From the NCBI GenBank assembly GCA_000597885.1, contig CP004371.1, forward strand, positions 434,001 to 498,000: DNA of 64,000 nt, read 5' to 3'. Positions 46,408-55,430 of this stretch are shown here, piece after piece. Each line of letters begins with the position of its first letter. Position 1 is the first letter of the stretch. A model generated the notes under the pieces. It was not told where the DNA came from. It searched no databases and saw nothing but the letters and a program-made list of their open reading frames with translations. The DNA comes from Flammeovirgaceae bacterium 311. GTDB taxonomy: Bacteria; Bacteroidota; Bacteroidia; Cytophagales; Cyclobacteriaceae. A program made the translations under genes and the position numbers.

Positions 46408-47546
46408 AAAAGATACTGGTGTTTGTAGACTGGTATGTGCCCGGTTATCGGGCAGGTGGACCCATACGTTCTGTAAAGAATACGGTTGATCATCTGAAGG
46501 AAGAGGCACAATTTTTTGTCGTTACCACAGATACGGATTACCAGACGACTACTCCTTATCCTGATATTACACCAGATACTTGGCAGCAGCTGGATACGAG
46601 TGAAACGGTATATTATATTTCTGCGCCTCAACTGCACTACAAAACCATTCAGCGCTTACTCTCAAAAAAGAAATGGGATGCGGTGTATCTGAATGGAATT
46701 TATTCCTGGTACTTCTCTATTTTACCTTTATGGCTGCTAAGAAACAAGCAGATCCATAAAATTGTTGCTCCCAGGGGGATGCTGGCTGAAGGTGCACTGG
46801 GTGTCAAAAACAGGAAGAAAAAAGCCTTCCTGGCTCTAGCTCGCCTGCTGGGTATATTCAATGGCATATGCTTTCATGCCACACATCCGGGTGAGGCAGC
46901 GCAAATCAGGAAACATATCGACAAAGCAGCTTCTGTTCTGACTGTGCCAAACCTGCCTGCACTACAGGAAATGGGAGAATGGAAGCCTAGAAAAAAGGAG
47001 AGGGGTGAAATTCAGATTGTCAGTATTGCCAGGATATCTCCTGAAAAGAATACAAAATTTTGCTTTGAAATATTATCGAATGTTGCTGAAGGTTGTTCTG
47101 TGATATTTCATCTGTATGGGCCGATCAATGATCAGGTATATTGGCAGGAATGTCAGCACCTTATGGGTGCATTACCACCCCATGTACAGGTAGAATTTAA
47201 GGGGAGTATTCCTAATGACAAGGTAGCAGCTATGCTGACTAATTACCACCTCATGTTTTTACCCAGCCTGGGTGAAAATTTCGGACATATTATTGTAGAA
47301 GCACTCACTTCGGCTACCCCTGTTCTTATTTCTGATAGAACTCCCTGGACCGGGCTGGAACAAAAAGGGGTGGGTTGGGATATTTCCCTCAATAAACCTA
47401 CTGATTATTCAAAGATCATAGAGCAGCTGGCGCAAATGGATCAACAGGAGTATAACCTGCTATCTAAATCTGCCTATAGTTTTGCCAGAGGTATCCACAC
47501 CAATCCTGATGCTTTACAGCATTACCAAAGACTATTTCAACTGTGA
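46404..47546 (+). CDS. GT4-family glycosyltransferase, exosortase-adjacent
   Basis: A 380-residue GT-B enzyme. The start VFVDWYVPGYRAGGPIRSVK and the central IVAPRGMLAEGALGVKNRKK are typical of a Bacteroidota family that I associate with exosortase-linked glycan loci. The donor side has IVSIARISPEKNTKF and LPSLGENFGHIIVEALTSATPV with an intact E-x7-E. Its 3' end overlaps by 15 bases the 3' end of the opposite-strand gene at 47532, which belongs to the exosortase cluster. It is the last gene of the + strand run. Confidence 0.87.
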   Translation: MKKILVFVDWYVPGYRAGGPIRSVKNTVDHLKEEAQFFVVTTDTDYQTTTPYPDITPDTWQQLDTSETVYYISAPQLHYKTIQRLLSKKKWDAVYLNGIYSWYFSILPLWLLRNKQIHKIVAPRGMLAEGALGVKNRKKKAFLALARLLGIFNGICFHATHPGEAAQIRKHIDKAASVLTVPNLPALQEMGEWKPRKKERGEIQIVSIARISPEKNTKFCFEILSNVAEGCSVIFHLYGPINDQVYWQECQHLMGALPPHVQVEFKGSIPNDKVAAMLTNYHLMFLPSLGENFGHIIVEALTSATPVLISDRTPWTGLEQKGVGWDISLNKPTDYSKIIEQLAQMDQQEYNLLSKSAYSFARGIHTNPDALQHYQRLFQL

Positions 47547-48011
47547 GTTCTGCCACCAGATCAGGGGCAAAATGATGAGCGATGGAAGAGGAGAAAGTAA
47601 AAATTCTTTAAGCAGCTGTGTTGAAGCTGTTAATGCATTGAGTGGTATTAACCTATTCAAAATCAGGAGGAAAACGGCTACTATCGTAGTCAAAAGATAA
47701 AGCAGCAACAGCTTCTTCCACCAGCTTTTGTCTTTAGTCAGCAGGTTTAATAAGGCACTATTACCCAGATAGAACAGCAGCAGATATAATACTAAACCTG
47801 GTAGCTGTACCAGTAATCCAGCAGCATTAGCTGCTGTTTCTTCTGAACGATGTATTAAGCTGAATTTCAGGGGACTCTCCCAAAATAAAAAATACTCCTC
47901 TCTGATATATCCTACCCCTAACAGCACCACTAATACCAGAAGGGCAGGGATAGGATTACGAAGGTCTTTAAGCGACAGCAAGCTTTTTAGAAGAGGAAGA
48001 CGGTGTTGCAA
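47532..48011 (-). CDS. Exosortase-associated small membrane protein
   Basis: A 159-residue protein with three to four membrane segments (LLVLVVLLGVGYIREEYF, LVQLPGLVLYLLLFYLG, LLLYLLTTIVAVFLLIL and SLIILPLIWW). It has no catalytic motif that I can name. It starts 44 bases inside the end of the exosortase gene, so it is translated with it. Proteins of this size and layout accompany Bacteroidota exosortases (annotated, as I recall, as XrtX-associated membrane proteins); the exact subfamily is an inference. It probably supports sorting or anchoring of the PID-CTERM substrate. Confidence 0.75.
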   Translation of the reverse strand: MQHRLPLLKSLLSLKDLRNPIPALLVLVVLLGVGYIREEYFLFWESPLKFSLIHRSEETAANAAGLLVQLPGLVLYLLLFYLGNSALLNLLTKDKSWWKKLLLLYLLTTIVAVFLLILNRLIPLNALTASTQLLKEFLLSPLPSLIILPLIWWQNSQLK

Positions 48012-48528
48012 ATTTTTTCACCCATAGCATCCACAGACCAAAAACAGCCGCATACATCAGGATGGTGAAGGAGTATTTGTGGTTGAATTCCAGCCATTCG
48101 GCATGATAGATCTGGATCAGCGACAGGCTTGTTACCCTCAATACATTCAGTAAAAACAAAAGCATCACACCTGCCGGTATAAATAACAGCTTTTTGCTCC
48201 AGTTTTTGGGGAAAATCAGGATGAAGGCTGCAAAGAGAGCGAAGACAATAAGGCCATTGCAGTTGGAGGCGATTAGCAATAGGGGTTCATTATCTAGAAA
48301 CAATTCAGATCCCTCTGCGACTTTTGCTGCCTCTATATTATAACCAAGCAGATTTAGGGAAAGTGCACCTGCGCCGGCTGTGATCTGGGTGAGAAAAGTA
48401 TCAGGTTGTTGTAGAGTTCTTAGAAAGCCTTCGTACACCACAAACCAGCTTATCATCAAGACAACAGCCTTGATGATAAACCGGGTGGTAGTATTTGGTT
48501 TTTTAAGCCTCCTGATTATCATGTGCAT
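47968..48528 (-). CDS. Exosortase/archaeosortase-family transpeptidase-like protein
   Basis: An approximately 186-residue polytopic membrane protein of the exosortase family, which cleaves C-terminal sorting tails and probably transfers the substrate to an anchor. The catalytic triad is recognisable: Cys90 in IASNCNGLIVF, Arg131 in LLNVLRVTSL and His150 in FNHKYSFTI, each in or beside a hydrophobic segment. The start is ambiguous: ATGs at 48528 and 48522 lie in the last codons of the PID-CTERM gene, and the frame is open to 48561. The overlap with both neighbours indicates one translational unit. The subtype (XrtX or other) needs a profile search. Confidence 0.88.
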   Translation of the reverse strand: MHMIIRRLKKPNTTTRFIIKAVVLMISWFVVYEGFLRTLQQPDTFLTQITAGAGALSLNLLGYNIEAAKVAEGSELFLDNEPLLLIASNCNGLIVFALFAAFILIFPKNWSKKLLFIPAGVMLLFLLNVLRVTSLSLIQIYHAEWLEFNHKYSFTILMYAAVFGLWMLWVKKFATPSSSSKKLAVA

Positions 48529-48742
48529 TTTTGTTGAACAGGTACAGTTTGCGTGCACCATAGGCTACACCTGCAGCAGCAAGTATGCTGATACCTCCAT
48601 CAATTGGGATGGCAGGGCGGGGCGGGCCCGGAGGCCTGCCTTTGGGACCCTTGCCTGGAACGGCATCTGGCTGTGCAAATCCTGTAAAGCCTACAAACAA
48701 AAGTGCTACCAGTAACACAGTGTATTTAAAATATCTTCTCAT
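48503..48742 (-). CDS. PID-CTERM sorting-domain mini-protein (probable exosortase substrate)
   Basis: A 79-residue protein. A Sec signal peptide (YTVLLVALLFVGFTGFAQ) would be cleaved after about residue 23. The mature part is short and rich in Pro, Gly and Lys (KGPKGRPPGPPRPA) and leads directly into PIDGG at 46-50, a hydrophobic helix ISILAAAGVAYGA and the basic ARK stop. This tripartite tail is the PID-CTERM sorting signal. Almost nothing but the two signals remains, about 20 residues after both would be removed. The exosortase starts inside its last codons. A TAGATTTG element lies at 48765-48772 on the same strand, but no -33 partner was found. Confidence 0.88.
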   Translation of the reverse strand: MRRYFKYTVLLVALLFVGFTGFAQPDAVPGKGPKGRPPGPPRPAIPIDGGISILAAAGVAYGARKLYLFNKNAHDNQEA

Positions 48743-48776
48743 TTATTTCACCCTCTACAGGGAACAAATCTAAATA

Positions 48777-51700
48777 TTAATTTTTAACTATCCTTACTCT
48801 TGCTTTTGTAGCGCCATCCTGAACTTCCAGTATGTAAGTTCCGCTGTGGAGGGTGCTGATGTCAACAGTTAAAACGTCTGTAGAGATGGGGTTAGTTCTG
48901 GGACTTAAGATTAATTTACCTTCCAGGCTGTACACCCTGATGTTCAGGGCATGAGCGCCTTTACTATTTGCAGCGATCTGCAGCTGACCTGTCGTTGGAT
49001 TTGGCCATACCCGGAGGCCTAATTTTGCCAGCTCTTCCAGACCCAGCACCTCCAGGGTATGTGGATCGGAGAGTACTGAACAACCCTGCTCACTGATTAG
49101 CTGCACCGTATAGGTACCACTTGCAGCTGGCTCCAGCTGTGCTGCGGTAGCACCTTCCAGTGCTACACCATCTACAAACCACTGGTAAACGCCTGCACCG
49201 GATGCTAGTAATAAACCTTCCTGCTCTGTGATCACCGGCTTTTCAAGGATCTCCACTTCTGCAGTTACCAGTACGCGTTTGCTTTCGCAACCGGCAGGGC
49301 TAAGGATACTTACATAGTAGGCTTGTGTCTGCTGTAGTTCAGGAGTCTGGTAGGTATTTGTTTGGGTAGTTGCTTCGGGAGCTTCTGCGGTTTCACTGGT
49401 AAACCAGCGGTAGCTGCCACCTTCCGGAGCGCCTTCGGCACTTAAAGTAACGGATCCGGTACCGCAGGCTATGCCAGAAGAAACACCTGTCACTTTGTAA
49501 ATTGGTTCTGCCTGCAGGCTAACCGTTTGGGTGAGGGTAACAGCCTCGCATCCTTCTCTGAATGCAGTAAAACTAAGTATGGCTGCTTCTCCATTCAGGA
49601 GCGAAGCAGGAATCATGAATTCAAGTGTGTTTTCTTCTCCTGATTTAGCTTCACCAACTGCTTCGCCATTCAGCTGGGGCAGGTACTGAACACCACTATG
49701 GATGTTCTCCAATACTACTTTAATATCAGCACTGCCGCAGGCTTGTGCGGTTTGCACTACCACCTCGTCCTGAATAGGTGCATAATCAGCGTGTAGTTTG
49801 AAACGCTCACTGCCATAACTTTTCGGATCGGCGGTGATGGTAAAGTTATACTGGCTCGCAGCCTCGAGTGCAACGGTTTCTCCTGTGTAATTATCAATAA
49901 GACTAAAGCTAACGGAACGGGTAAAAGAATCCATCTCCCTAAGGGTAAAGGTATATTCACCGGGTGCAGGATAATCCAGCAGGAGGGGGACTTCAGTAGT
50001 ACAGGCAAACCATGGCAGGAAGTTGTAGGCCAGGTCTTCCTGATTAGCACCCAGGCTGGATAGGCTGAAATAAGTGTTTTTCAGCTTATAGGTGTCACGC
50101 TTTAATTCATATCCCACTTTTGCATCTTCTCTGAAAATGATTGCCGTCTCATCCATCAGTTTGCCATCAGACAGTGTCAACACTAAAACATCTTTAGGCT
50201 GCTCCTTGCGGAAAAATTCTGCTTCGGTCACGAGTGCTTTATCAGATTCGCTGATCGTTAAAACAGGGTTTTCCGCTATAGCATTTACCCAGAAACCCTG
50301 GCCACTGGCAATAATATCAGAAGCACCTTCCCCTAATCCTATTCCAACTTCCGCATTGAAAGAAACATAACCATATTCCTCTTCTGTATCTGTTGCATGA
50401 TTAGAGATCCAAACGGTTGGATCAATATTACTACTTGTTGAATACATGCTGCTCCAGGAGATAGAACTTGGGTAGGGATTTCCCAGCAGGTTCCAGCCAT
50501 CATCATCAATATCATCAAAATCAGTATCAGTAAATGAAACCGGAAAGCTAAGGCTACCCTGATGCACAATGCCCTTCAGGTTCAGGGTTACATCGCTGCT
50601 GCCTAATGCTCTCTCAACTGCATAACCTCTTCCAGGCTGCAGGGCAGGCCCGATAGTAGGAGAGGGAAATGCTTTCCAGCCGGCATCCACATCGCCTGCA
50701 ACTGTTTCGTCATATACATATATAGTAGGAATAGGGCTACCTGCAGGTTGAATGGGCATTCCTGTGATATCTGCCAGGGTAGGCTGTGAACCGTCTGCTT
50801 TTTCTGCTATAGGCGTGGCAATATACCTGAAGATCAGTCCTTTGTCTACCATATAACGCTGCACCACCATTGCACCAACTATTTGAGCACCATTTTGGAG
50901 GGGACCCACATTGGCTGTTAATGCTGCATCAGAGAGCAGTGTGAAATTTACAACATTATTAGCATCTCCATCAGGATCAAATATAGCACCATCCTGCAAT
51001 AACAGAAGGTTTTTTAAATTCTGATCAGAAACTACCCTTACATTGGGACTTTCAATATTAAGATTGAAAAAGGTAGTGGGACTCACACCGCCGATGGTTT
51101 GCTGAACAGAGCCATTCAAAAATACCGTATTTTCTCCGCTGATTAATTCACCATCACTGTACCAGTCACCGGCAAGATAAATATCATTTTCATTTGCGTC
51201 CAGCTTTGCATCATTGGTAGAGATGGTCAGATTGCCTTCCACGACTAAATCAGAGTTTTGTAATATTTTGACGCCGGTATTGCTAAGCTGTAGGTCAGCA
51301 AAAGGCTGTCCTGCTGAATATATATTCTGATCTAAATTACCATTCAGAATTACAGTTCCCCCACCATGCTCAAAAATGCAATTTGTATTGATCCAGTCAC
51401 CTTCAAGCTGAAGCTGTCTGCCACTAAGATCTAAGGTAGTAGGGATCAAAGCCGGATTGGTAGTCGTTTCAATAATTAGATCTCCGTTGATGTTCAGGGG
51501 ACTATCTATGATTTTATAATCACTTCCGGAAAATCTCACATTTCCATACGGGTTGTTGCGTGAATCAATTGTTTGAATTAAACCATTGAAAACGAAAGTA
51601 GAATTAAGGCCTGAAAAAGTGCCTGTGCTCAACCAGTCACCGGTCACATAGACAGTTACTGCAGTACCATCAATAGAGGTGAGGTTTTGTGGTTCCTGAA

Positions 51701-52751
51701 CCTGAACTGTTCTTAGAAAAAGATTTGCAGAACCAGTTCCAGGATTTGTTAAAGCACCATTTCTAAAGATTGTATTTCTGGCCACCGTCAGTGAGAGATT
51801 TCCGGAGCCTAGGCTAAATGCATTGCTCATGAGATTGATAGGACCCGAACCATTGATGATCATGTCCTGACCCACGCTCACCGTTAAATCAGATTCTTCT
51901 GCAAAATTTACGCCTCTGGCTGATTCAATCTCTAGAGTTCTGACGGCAACATTATTGTTGGGTTTAAAATTATAAACAAAGGATAGTTTAGCATTTGCCC
52001 TGATCGCCATGGTTCTGGCTACTTTTAGATCTAAAGGTTCTCCTCTGGAAAGATACACCTCACCATTACCAGTATTGATGAACTCTAAATTTTCATTAAC
52101 ATTTATGAGCTTTCCATTTAAATCAATAGTGCCCTGTAAATCAGGTGTATTCCAGATGAAAGCCAGAAAAGGCTGATCTAGGCCTGCAGGGGCCTGGGTG
52201 TTAGTTGTATATCCAGTAATCCTGACAGTGCCATTTTTCCAGTCTGTTATAGGTATGGCGCCACTTTCAGTGGTATGCGCATGTTCATATACACTATTTC
52301 TGTTGAAGGCTAATGTTTTACTTTCGGCATTTGAGATAGTAGAACCATTAAGTGCACGCAATGTGCCGGTAACGCTAAGCGCACCCAACGTATTTCCATT
52401 ACCCGGAGTAAGGGTTAAATCTGTACCCTCACCATTAATGATCACTAATGTTGCGCCGGCTGCAACATTAAGAGTACCGCCGCCCACTATGTTTGTTTGA
52501 TCGATGGTGATTGTTTGTCCACCGGTAATATTAATGGTACTGCCAATGCTGATATTACCATCACTGCTGCTGGGATACTCATTGGTATCTACCCAGGCAC
52601 TTCCATCATACCGCTGCCAGGTAGCAGTGCCGGTCCAGGAAGCTGAATTCCCCCTTAAGCCAGGCCGGGTTTGAAAATCTCCTGCCGATTGTGCCAGGGC
52701 TTCTGCAGAAAACAGTAATATAAGGATCAGAGCGTAGAGGTTTGTTCTCAT
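48777..52751 (-). CDS. Large secreted protein with T9SS type A sorting domain
   Basis: A 1324-residue surface or secreted protein. The ATG at 52751 begins a clean signal peptide (LYALILILLFSAEALAQ); the open frame upstream to 52856 does not. The N-terminal half is beta-rich, with three repeats of about 78-80 residues each opening with GDW (residues 371, 451, 528) and containing VxxNGxxxQxI. The C-terminal half has Ig-like segments (QAYYVSILSPAGCES and QLISEQGCSVLS). The final 80 residues (VWPNPTTGQL, VYSLEGKLI, SGTYILEV) form the type A sorting domain that directs export by T9SS. No enzyme motif is seen. The PID-CTERM gene follows after 34 bases. Confidence 0.92.
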   Translation of the reverse strand: MRTNLYALILILLFSAEALAQSAGDFQTRPGLRGNSASWTGTATWQRYDGSAWVDTNEYPSSSDGNISIGSTINITGGQTITIDQTNIVGGGTLNVAAGATLVIINGEGTDLTLTPGNGNTLGALSVTGTLRALNGSTISNAESKTLAFNRNSVYEHAHTTESGAIPITDWKNGTVRITGYTTNTQAPAGLDQPFLAFIWNTPDLQGTIDLNGKLINVNENLEFINTGNGEVYLSRGEPLDLKVARTMAIRANAKLSFVYNFKPNNNVAVRTLEIESARGVNFAEESDLTVSVGQDMIINGSGPINLMSNAFSLGSGNLSLTVARNTIFRNGALTNPGTGSANLFLRTVQVQEPQNLTSIDGTAVTVYVTGDWLSTGTFSGLNSTFVFNGLIQTIDSRNNPYGNVRFSGSDYKIIDSPLNINGDLIIETTTNPALIPTTLDLSGRQLQLEGDWINTNCIFEHGGGTVILNGNLDQNIYSAGQPFADLQLSNTGVKILQNSDLVVEGNLTISTNDAKLDANENDIYLAGDWYSDGELISGENTVFLNGSVQQTIGGVSPTTFFNLNIESPNVRVVSDQNLKNLLLLQDGAIFDPDGDANNVVNFTLLSDAALTANVGPLQNGAQIVGAMVVQRYMVDKGLIFRYIATPIAEKADGSQPTLADITGMPIQPAGSPIPTIYVYDETVAGDVDAGWKAFPSPTIGPALQPGRGYAVERALGSSDVTLNLKGIVHQGSLSFPVSFTDTDFDDIDDDGWNLLGNPYPSSISWSSMYSTSSNIDPTVWISNHATDTEEEYGYVSFNAEVGIGLGEGASDIIASGQGFWVNAIAENPVLTISESDKALVTEAEFFRKEQPKDVLVLTLSDGKLMDETAIIFREDAKVGYELKRDTYKLKNTYFSLSSLGANQEDLAYNFLPWFACTTEVPLLLDYPAPGEYTFTLREMDSFTRSVSFSLIDNYTGETVALEAASQYNFTITADPKSYGSERFKLHADYAPIQDEVVVQTAQACGSADIKVVLENIHSGVQYLPQLNGEAVGEAKSGEENTLEFMIPASLLNGEAAILSFTAFREGCEAVTLTQTVSLQAEPIYKVTGVSSGIACGTGSVTLSAEGAPEGGSYRWFTSETAEAPEATTQTNTYQTPELQQTQAYYVSILSPAGCESKRVLVTAEVEILEKPVITEQEGLLLASGAGVYQWFVDGVALEGATAAQLEPAASGTYTVQLISEQGCSVLSDPHTLEVLGLEELAKLGLRVWPNPTTGQLQIAANSKGAHALNIRVYSLEGKLILSPRTNPISTDVLTVDISTLHSGTYILEVQDGATKARVRIVKN

Positions 52752-52895
52752 GGACGGAGTTATACTAATTTCTCGAAAGAGTAAAATTAAGAATTTCTTC
52801 TGCAGAAATATTAAACTATTTGTTAAATCTTTGTACAAAGACGTATCTACCTCCATTTACGTTGGAAATATTATAGGTCTATTTGTACTGTTCGC

Positions 52896-53453
52896 ATGAT
52901 CCAACATCCTGTAAGACTTGATCTCTATGATAATAGCTGGTACTCCACTGGTGCCGGCAAATTAAAATCTATACTATGGTATATAGTCAATGCTTTAATT
53001 TTTATTAACCCAATACTACCTGTCAGTAGTATCAAGGTAAGTCTGCTCAGGCTGTTTGGGGCTAATATAGGAGAGGGCGTTGTGATCAAGCCCGGGGTTA
53101 ATATCAAGTTTCCCTGGCGACTTACCATCGGTAATTGGGTCTGGATAGGGGAACGGGTGTGGATTGATAACCTGGTGGAGGTATCGATTGGTGACCATGT
53201 CTGTATCTCACAGGGGACCATGTTACTGACCGGCAACCATAATTATAAGAAACAAACCTTTGACCTGATGGTGGATCCAATCGTAATAGAAAATGGCTGC
53301 TGGATCGGGGCAAAAAGTACGGTTTGTCCCGGAATAGTCTGCGGTAGTCATTCCGTACTGGCCGTGGGCAGTATTGCTACTGCTTCTTTGGAACCATGGA
53401 CGATTTACCAGGGAAATCCTGCCAAAGCTGTACGAACGCGCACTGTTATTTGA
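52896..53453 (+). CDS. WcaF-like acetyltransferase (left-handed beta helix)
   Basis: A 185-residue acetyltransferase of the colanic-acid WcaF type, which would acetylate a sugar of the surface glycan using acetyl-CoA. Hexapeptide repeats run from about residue 60 to 165 (IGEGVVIKPGVNI, IGNWVWIGERVWID, IGDHVCISQGTML, IGAKSTVCPGIV). The catalytic histidine lies in LLTGNHNYK, and YQGNPAKAVRTR is the standard end of the coenzyme-binding part. It is divergent from the T9SS gene across a 144-base spacer. Confidence 0.92.
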   Translation: MIQHPVRLDLYDNSWYSTGAGKLKSILWYIVNALIFINPILPVSSIKVSLLRLFGANIGEGVVIKPGVNIKFPWRLTIGNWVWIGERVWIDNLVEVSIGDHVCISQGTMLLTGNHNYKKQTFDLMVDPIVIENGCWIGAKSTVCPGIVCGSHSVLAVGSIATASLEPWTIYQGNPAKAVRTRTVI

Positions 53454-53479
53454 CATTTACAGCGATTACATTACATTTG
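53449..53479 (+). promoter_or_regulatory. Bacteroidota-type promoter of the GT2 gene at 53532
   Basis: TTTG at 53449-53452 and TACATTTG at 53472-53479 are 19 bases apart and match the -33/-7 consensus. The -33 element overlaps the stop codon of the acetyltransferase gene. The leader would be about 45 bases. Confidence 0.68.
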
Positions 53480-53531
53480 CACTTTCCTAATAGGATCAGT
53501 TCGTAAATTAGTACAGTAAAATACCTGTGCT

Positions 53532-54305
53532 GTGAAAATATCAATCATTACAGTCGTATACAATAACGTGAATACCCTCCGCGACACAATTGAATCTGTG
53601 TTAAATCAGGATTATTCCAATATTGAATATATCATTGTTGATGGCAGGAGCACAGATGGCACAGTAGAACTGGTACAGTCTTATGGAAAGCGCATCCATA
53701 AATTTATCTCTGAAGAGGATAATGGGCTCTATGATGCCATCAACAAAGGAATTTCAGTTGCCAGTGGTGATGTAATCGGATTGCTGCACTCCGATGACCT
53801 TTTTTACAAATCAAGCGCTGTCAGCCAGATCGTTCAGGCTTTCGATAGCAATACTGTTGATTCGGTTTATTCTGATATGCACTACGTCGATAAAACCGAC
53901 ACTTGGAAGGTGATCAGGGACTGGAAGAGTGGTACTTATGAAAGATCCCGCTTTCGCAGAGGCTGGATGCCGCCACATCCCACTTTTTATGTACGCCGTT
54001 CGGTTTACGAAACCTACGGACTTTACGACACCGACTTTAGAAGTGCTGCCGATTATGAATTAATGCTGCGGTACTTATATAAGTATGGTATCAGCACCTA
54101 CTATATTCAGGATACGCTGATAAAAATGCGAGTTGGGGGAGCCAGTAACTATAGTTTCATGCACCGGATCAAAGCTAACCGGGAGGATTACATCGCCTGG
54201 AAGAAAAACAATCTCTCTCCCAGGTTTTACACACGCTTCATGAAACCGCTTAGAAAAATTTCGCAGTACACGGCTATCAGAAAACTGGGCTTCTTTAGAA
54301 CTTAG
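53532..54305 (+). CDS. GT2-family glycosyltransferase
   Basis: A 257-residue GT-A enzyme starting at GTG 53532. Motifs are ISIITVVYNNVNTLRDTIES, IIVDGRSTDGTVEL, DNGLYDAINKGISVASGDVI and the metal-binding LHSDDLF. This subgroup (WcaA/WcaE-like) is common in colanic-acid-type loci, which fits the WcaF-like gene before it. Its last 11 bases overlap the end of the opposite-strand barrel-protein gene. Confidence 0.9.
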   Translation: MKISIITVVYNNVNTLRDTIESVLNQDYSNIEYIIVDGRSTDGTVELVQSYGKRIHKFISEEDNGLYDAINKGISVASGDVIGLLHSDDLFYKSSAVSQIVQAFDSNTVDSVYSDMHYVDKTDTWKVIRDWKSGTYERSRFRRGWMPPHPTFYVRRSVYETYGLYDTDFRSAADYELMLRYLYKYGISTYYIQDTLIKMRVGGASNYSFMHRIKANREDYIAWKKNNLSPRFYTRFMKPLRKISQYTAIRKLGFFRT

Positions 54306-55206
54306 CCCTTCTGTATCTTCTTCGTTGTGCCGGACCTGGTGAGTATACCACTTTGATCGCAGAGATCATGTACCAATCCTTGTTACCCGGATTTCCTCTG
54401 TAACGATCTCCCCAATAAAATTCATAGGGACCAGGGTAGGTGCGGTCTACAGCCTGTTCTTTAGGTATATTTCTTTCCTGCAGAAACTCATCCCTACGAT
54501 CAGACAGAGCCCTGGCCAATGGATTATCCAATGCGGCAGGATCCGGATATTTCGTGCTCACATCGTCGAGGTAATCGCTGCCTGTATAGCGGTAACCAAT
54601 CTCAAAGGACATGTCCCACTGCGGAAAAACATCATGATAAGTAACACCAATACCGAATGGCAGTGAAAGCAGGACAGGGGAATAGGCAACATCCTCTGTT
54701 TGCAGCGGCCTTAGGCTATGCCATTCGTCCTGGTAATAAGCCTTGGGAGTATTGGTTGTAAATCCTATACCAGCAAAGGCATATGGATTCCAGCTTGGCT
54801 TGTTTCTACCGCGGGCATATTTATTATATAAGTAACCTACGGCAACTACACTACCCTCAAGATTATCAGATCTGAAAGAAAGGTTACGTGGATAGATGGG
54901 ATGTTCCATATCATTATAGGTATCATCGCCGGAAATCCTGTACCACAGCAGTTCCCCTCTCAAAGAAAAATTTTGCGAGAACCTATATTGTACGCCGCCC
55001 CCCAGCGAAGGCTTTGCCCAGAGATCTATATTTTGCTTAAGGTCTCCGAAATAAGAGCTGATTCCAGCACTACCCATGTAAGAGATTTCTCCTATGCGCT
55101 GCATGCGCGACTGATAGGTACGGCGAACCCTTTTTCGGCGGATCTGCGCATCAGCAAAGCTGGAAATCAAAAGAAAGAAGGCCAGGAATAACAGTACTTT
55201 ACGCAT
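54295..55206 (-). CDS. Outer-membrane beta-barrel protein (DUF6089-like)
   Basis: A 303-residue exported protein; the ATG at 55206 gives the signal peptide KVLLFLAFFLLISSFADAQ, while the open frame upstream does not. The mature part has alternating hydrophobic strands with aromatic girdles (GSAGISSYFGDL, GGGVQYRFSQNFSLRGELLW, FEIGYRYTGSDYLDDVS), as in small porin-like barrels of the DUF6089 family of Bacteroidota. The C-terminal tail is basic (AQRRRYRRAKF). The function is unknown; related barrels occur beside polysaccharide and gliding genes. It is divergent from parA. Confidence 0.85.
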   Translation of the reverse strand: MRKVLLFLAFFLLISSFADAQIRRKRVRRTYQSRMQRIGEISYMGSAGISSYFGDLKQNIDLWAKPSLGGGVQYRFSQNFSLRGELLWYRISGDDTYNDMEHPIYPRNLSFRSDNLEGSVVAVGYLYNKYARGRNKPSWNPYAFAGIGFTTNTPKAYYQDEWHSLRPLQTEDVAYSPVLLSLPFGIGVTYHDVFPQWDMSFEIGYRYTGSDYLDDVSTKYPDPAALDNPLARALSDRRDEFLQERNIPKEQAVDRTYPGPYEFYWGDRYRGNPGNKDWYMISAIKVVYSPGPAQRRRYRRAKF

Positions 55207-55430
55207 AGAGAGCGTTATTTTTAAGATGCAATATATATAATTAAGAATTAAACTTCTTATTGGTGTAGGCAAATTGATGATTTCACCTACTTTTTATGTA
55301 ATCTGAAATTAGCAATCCTCTTTTTCTTGCAAGTACCGGCGACCTTGATTAATATTGGCAACATGTTCAACAGCATGATCTATTGCAACAACAGAAACAT
55401 TAGTAACATCAATAATACACGATAGATAGT

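Noticed and set aside
48529-48561. Longer exosortase start at 48561.
   Set aside because: It would add a cysteine-rich polar stretch deeper inside the PID-CTERM gene and place nothing useful before the first membrane segment.
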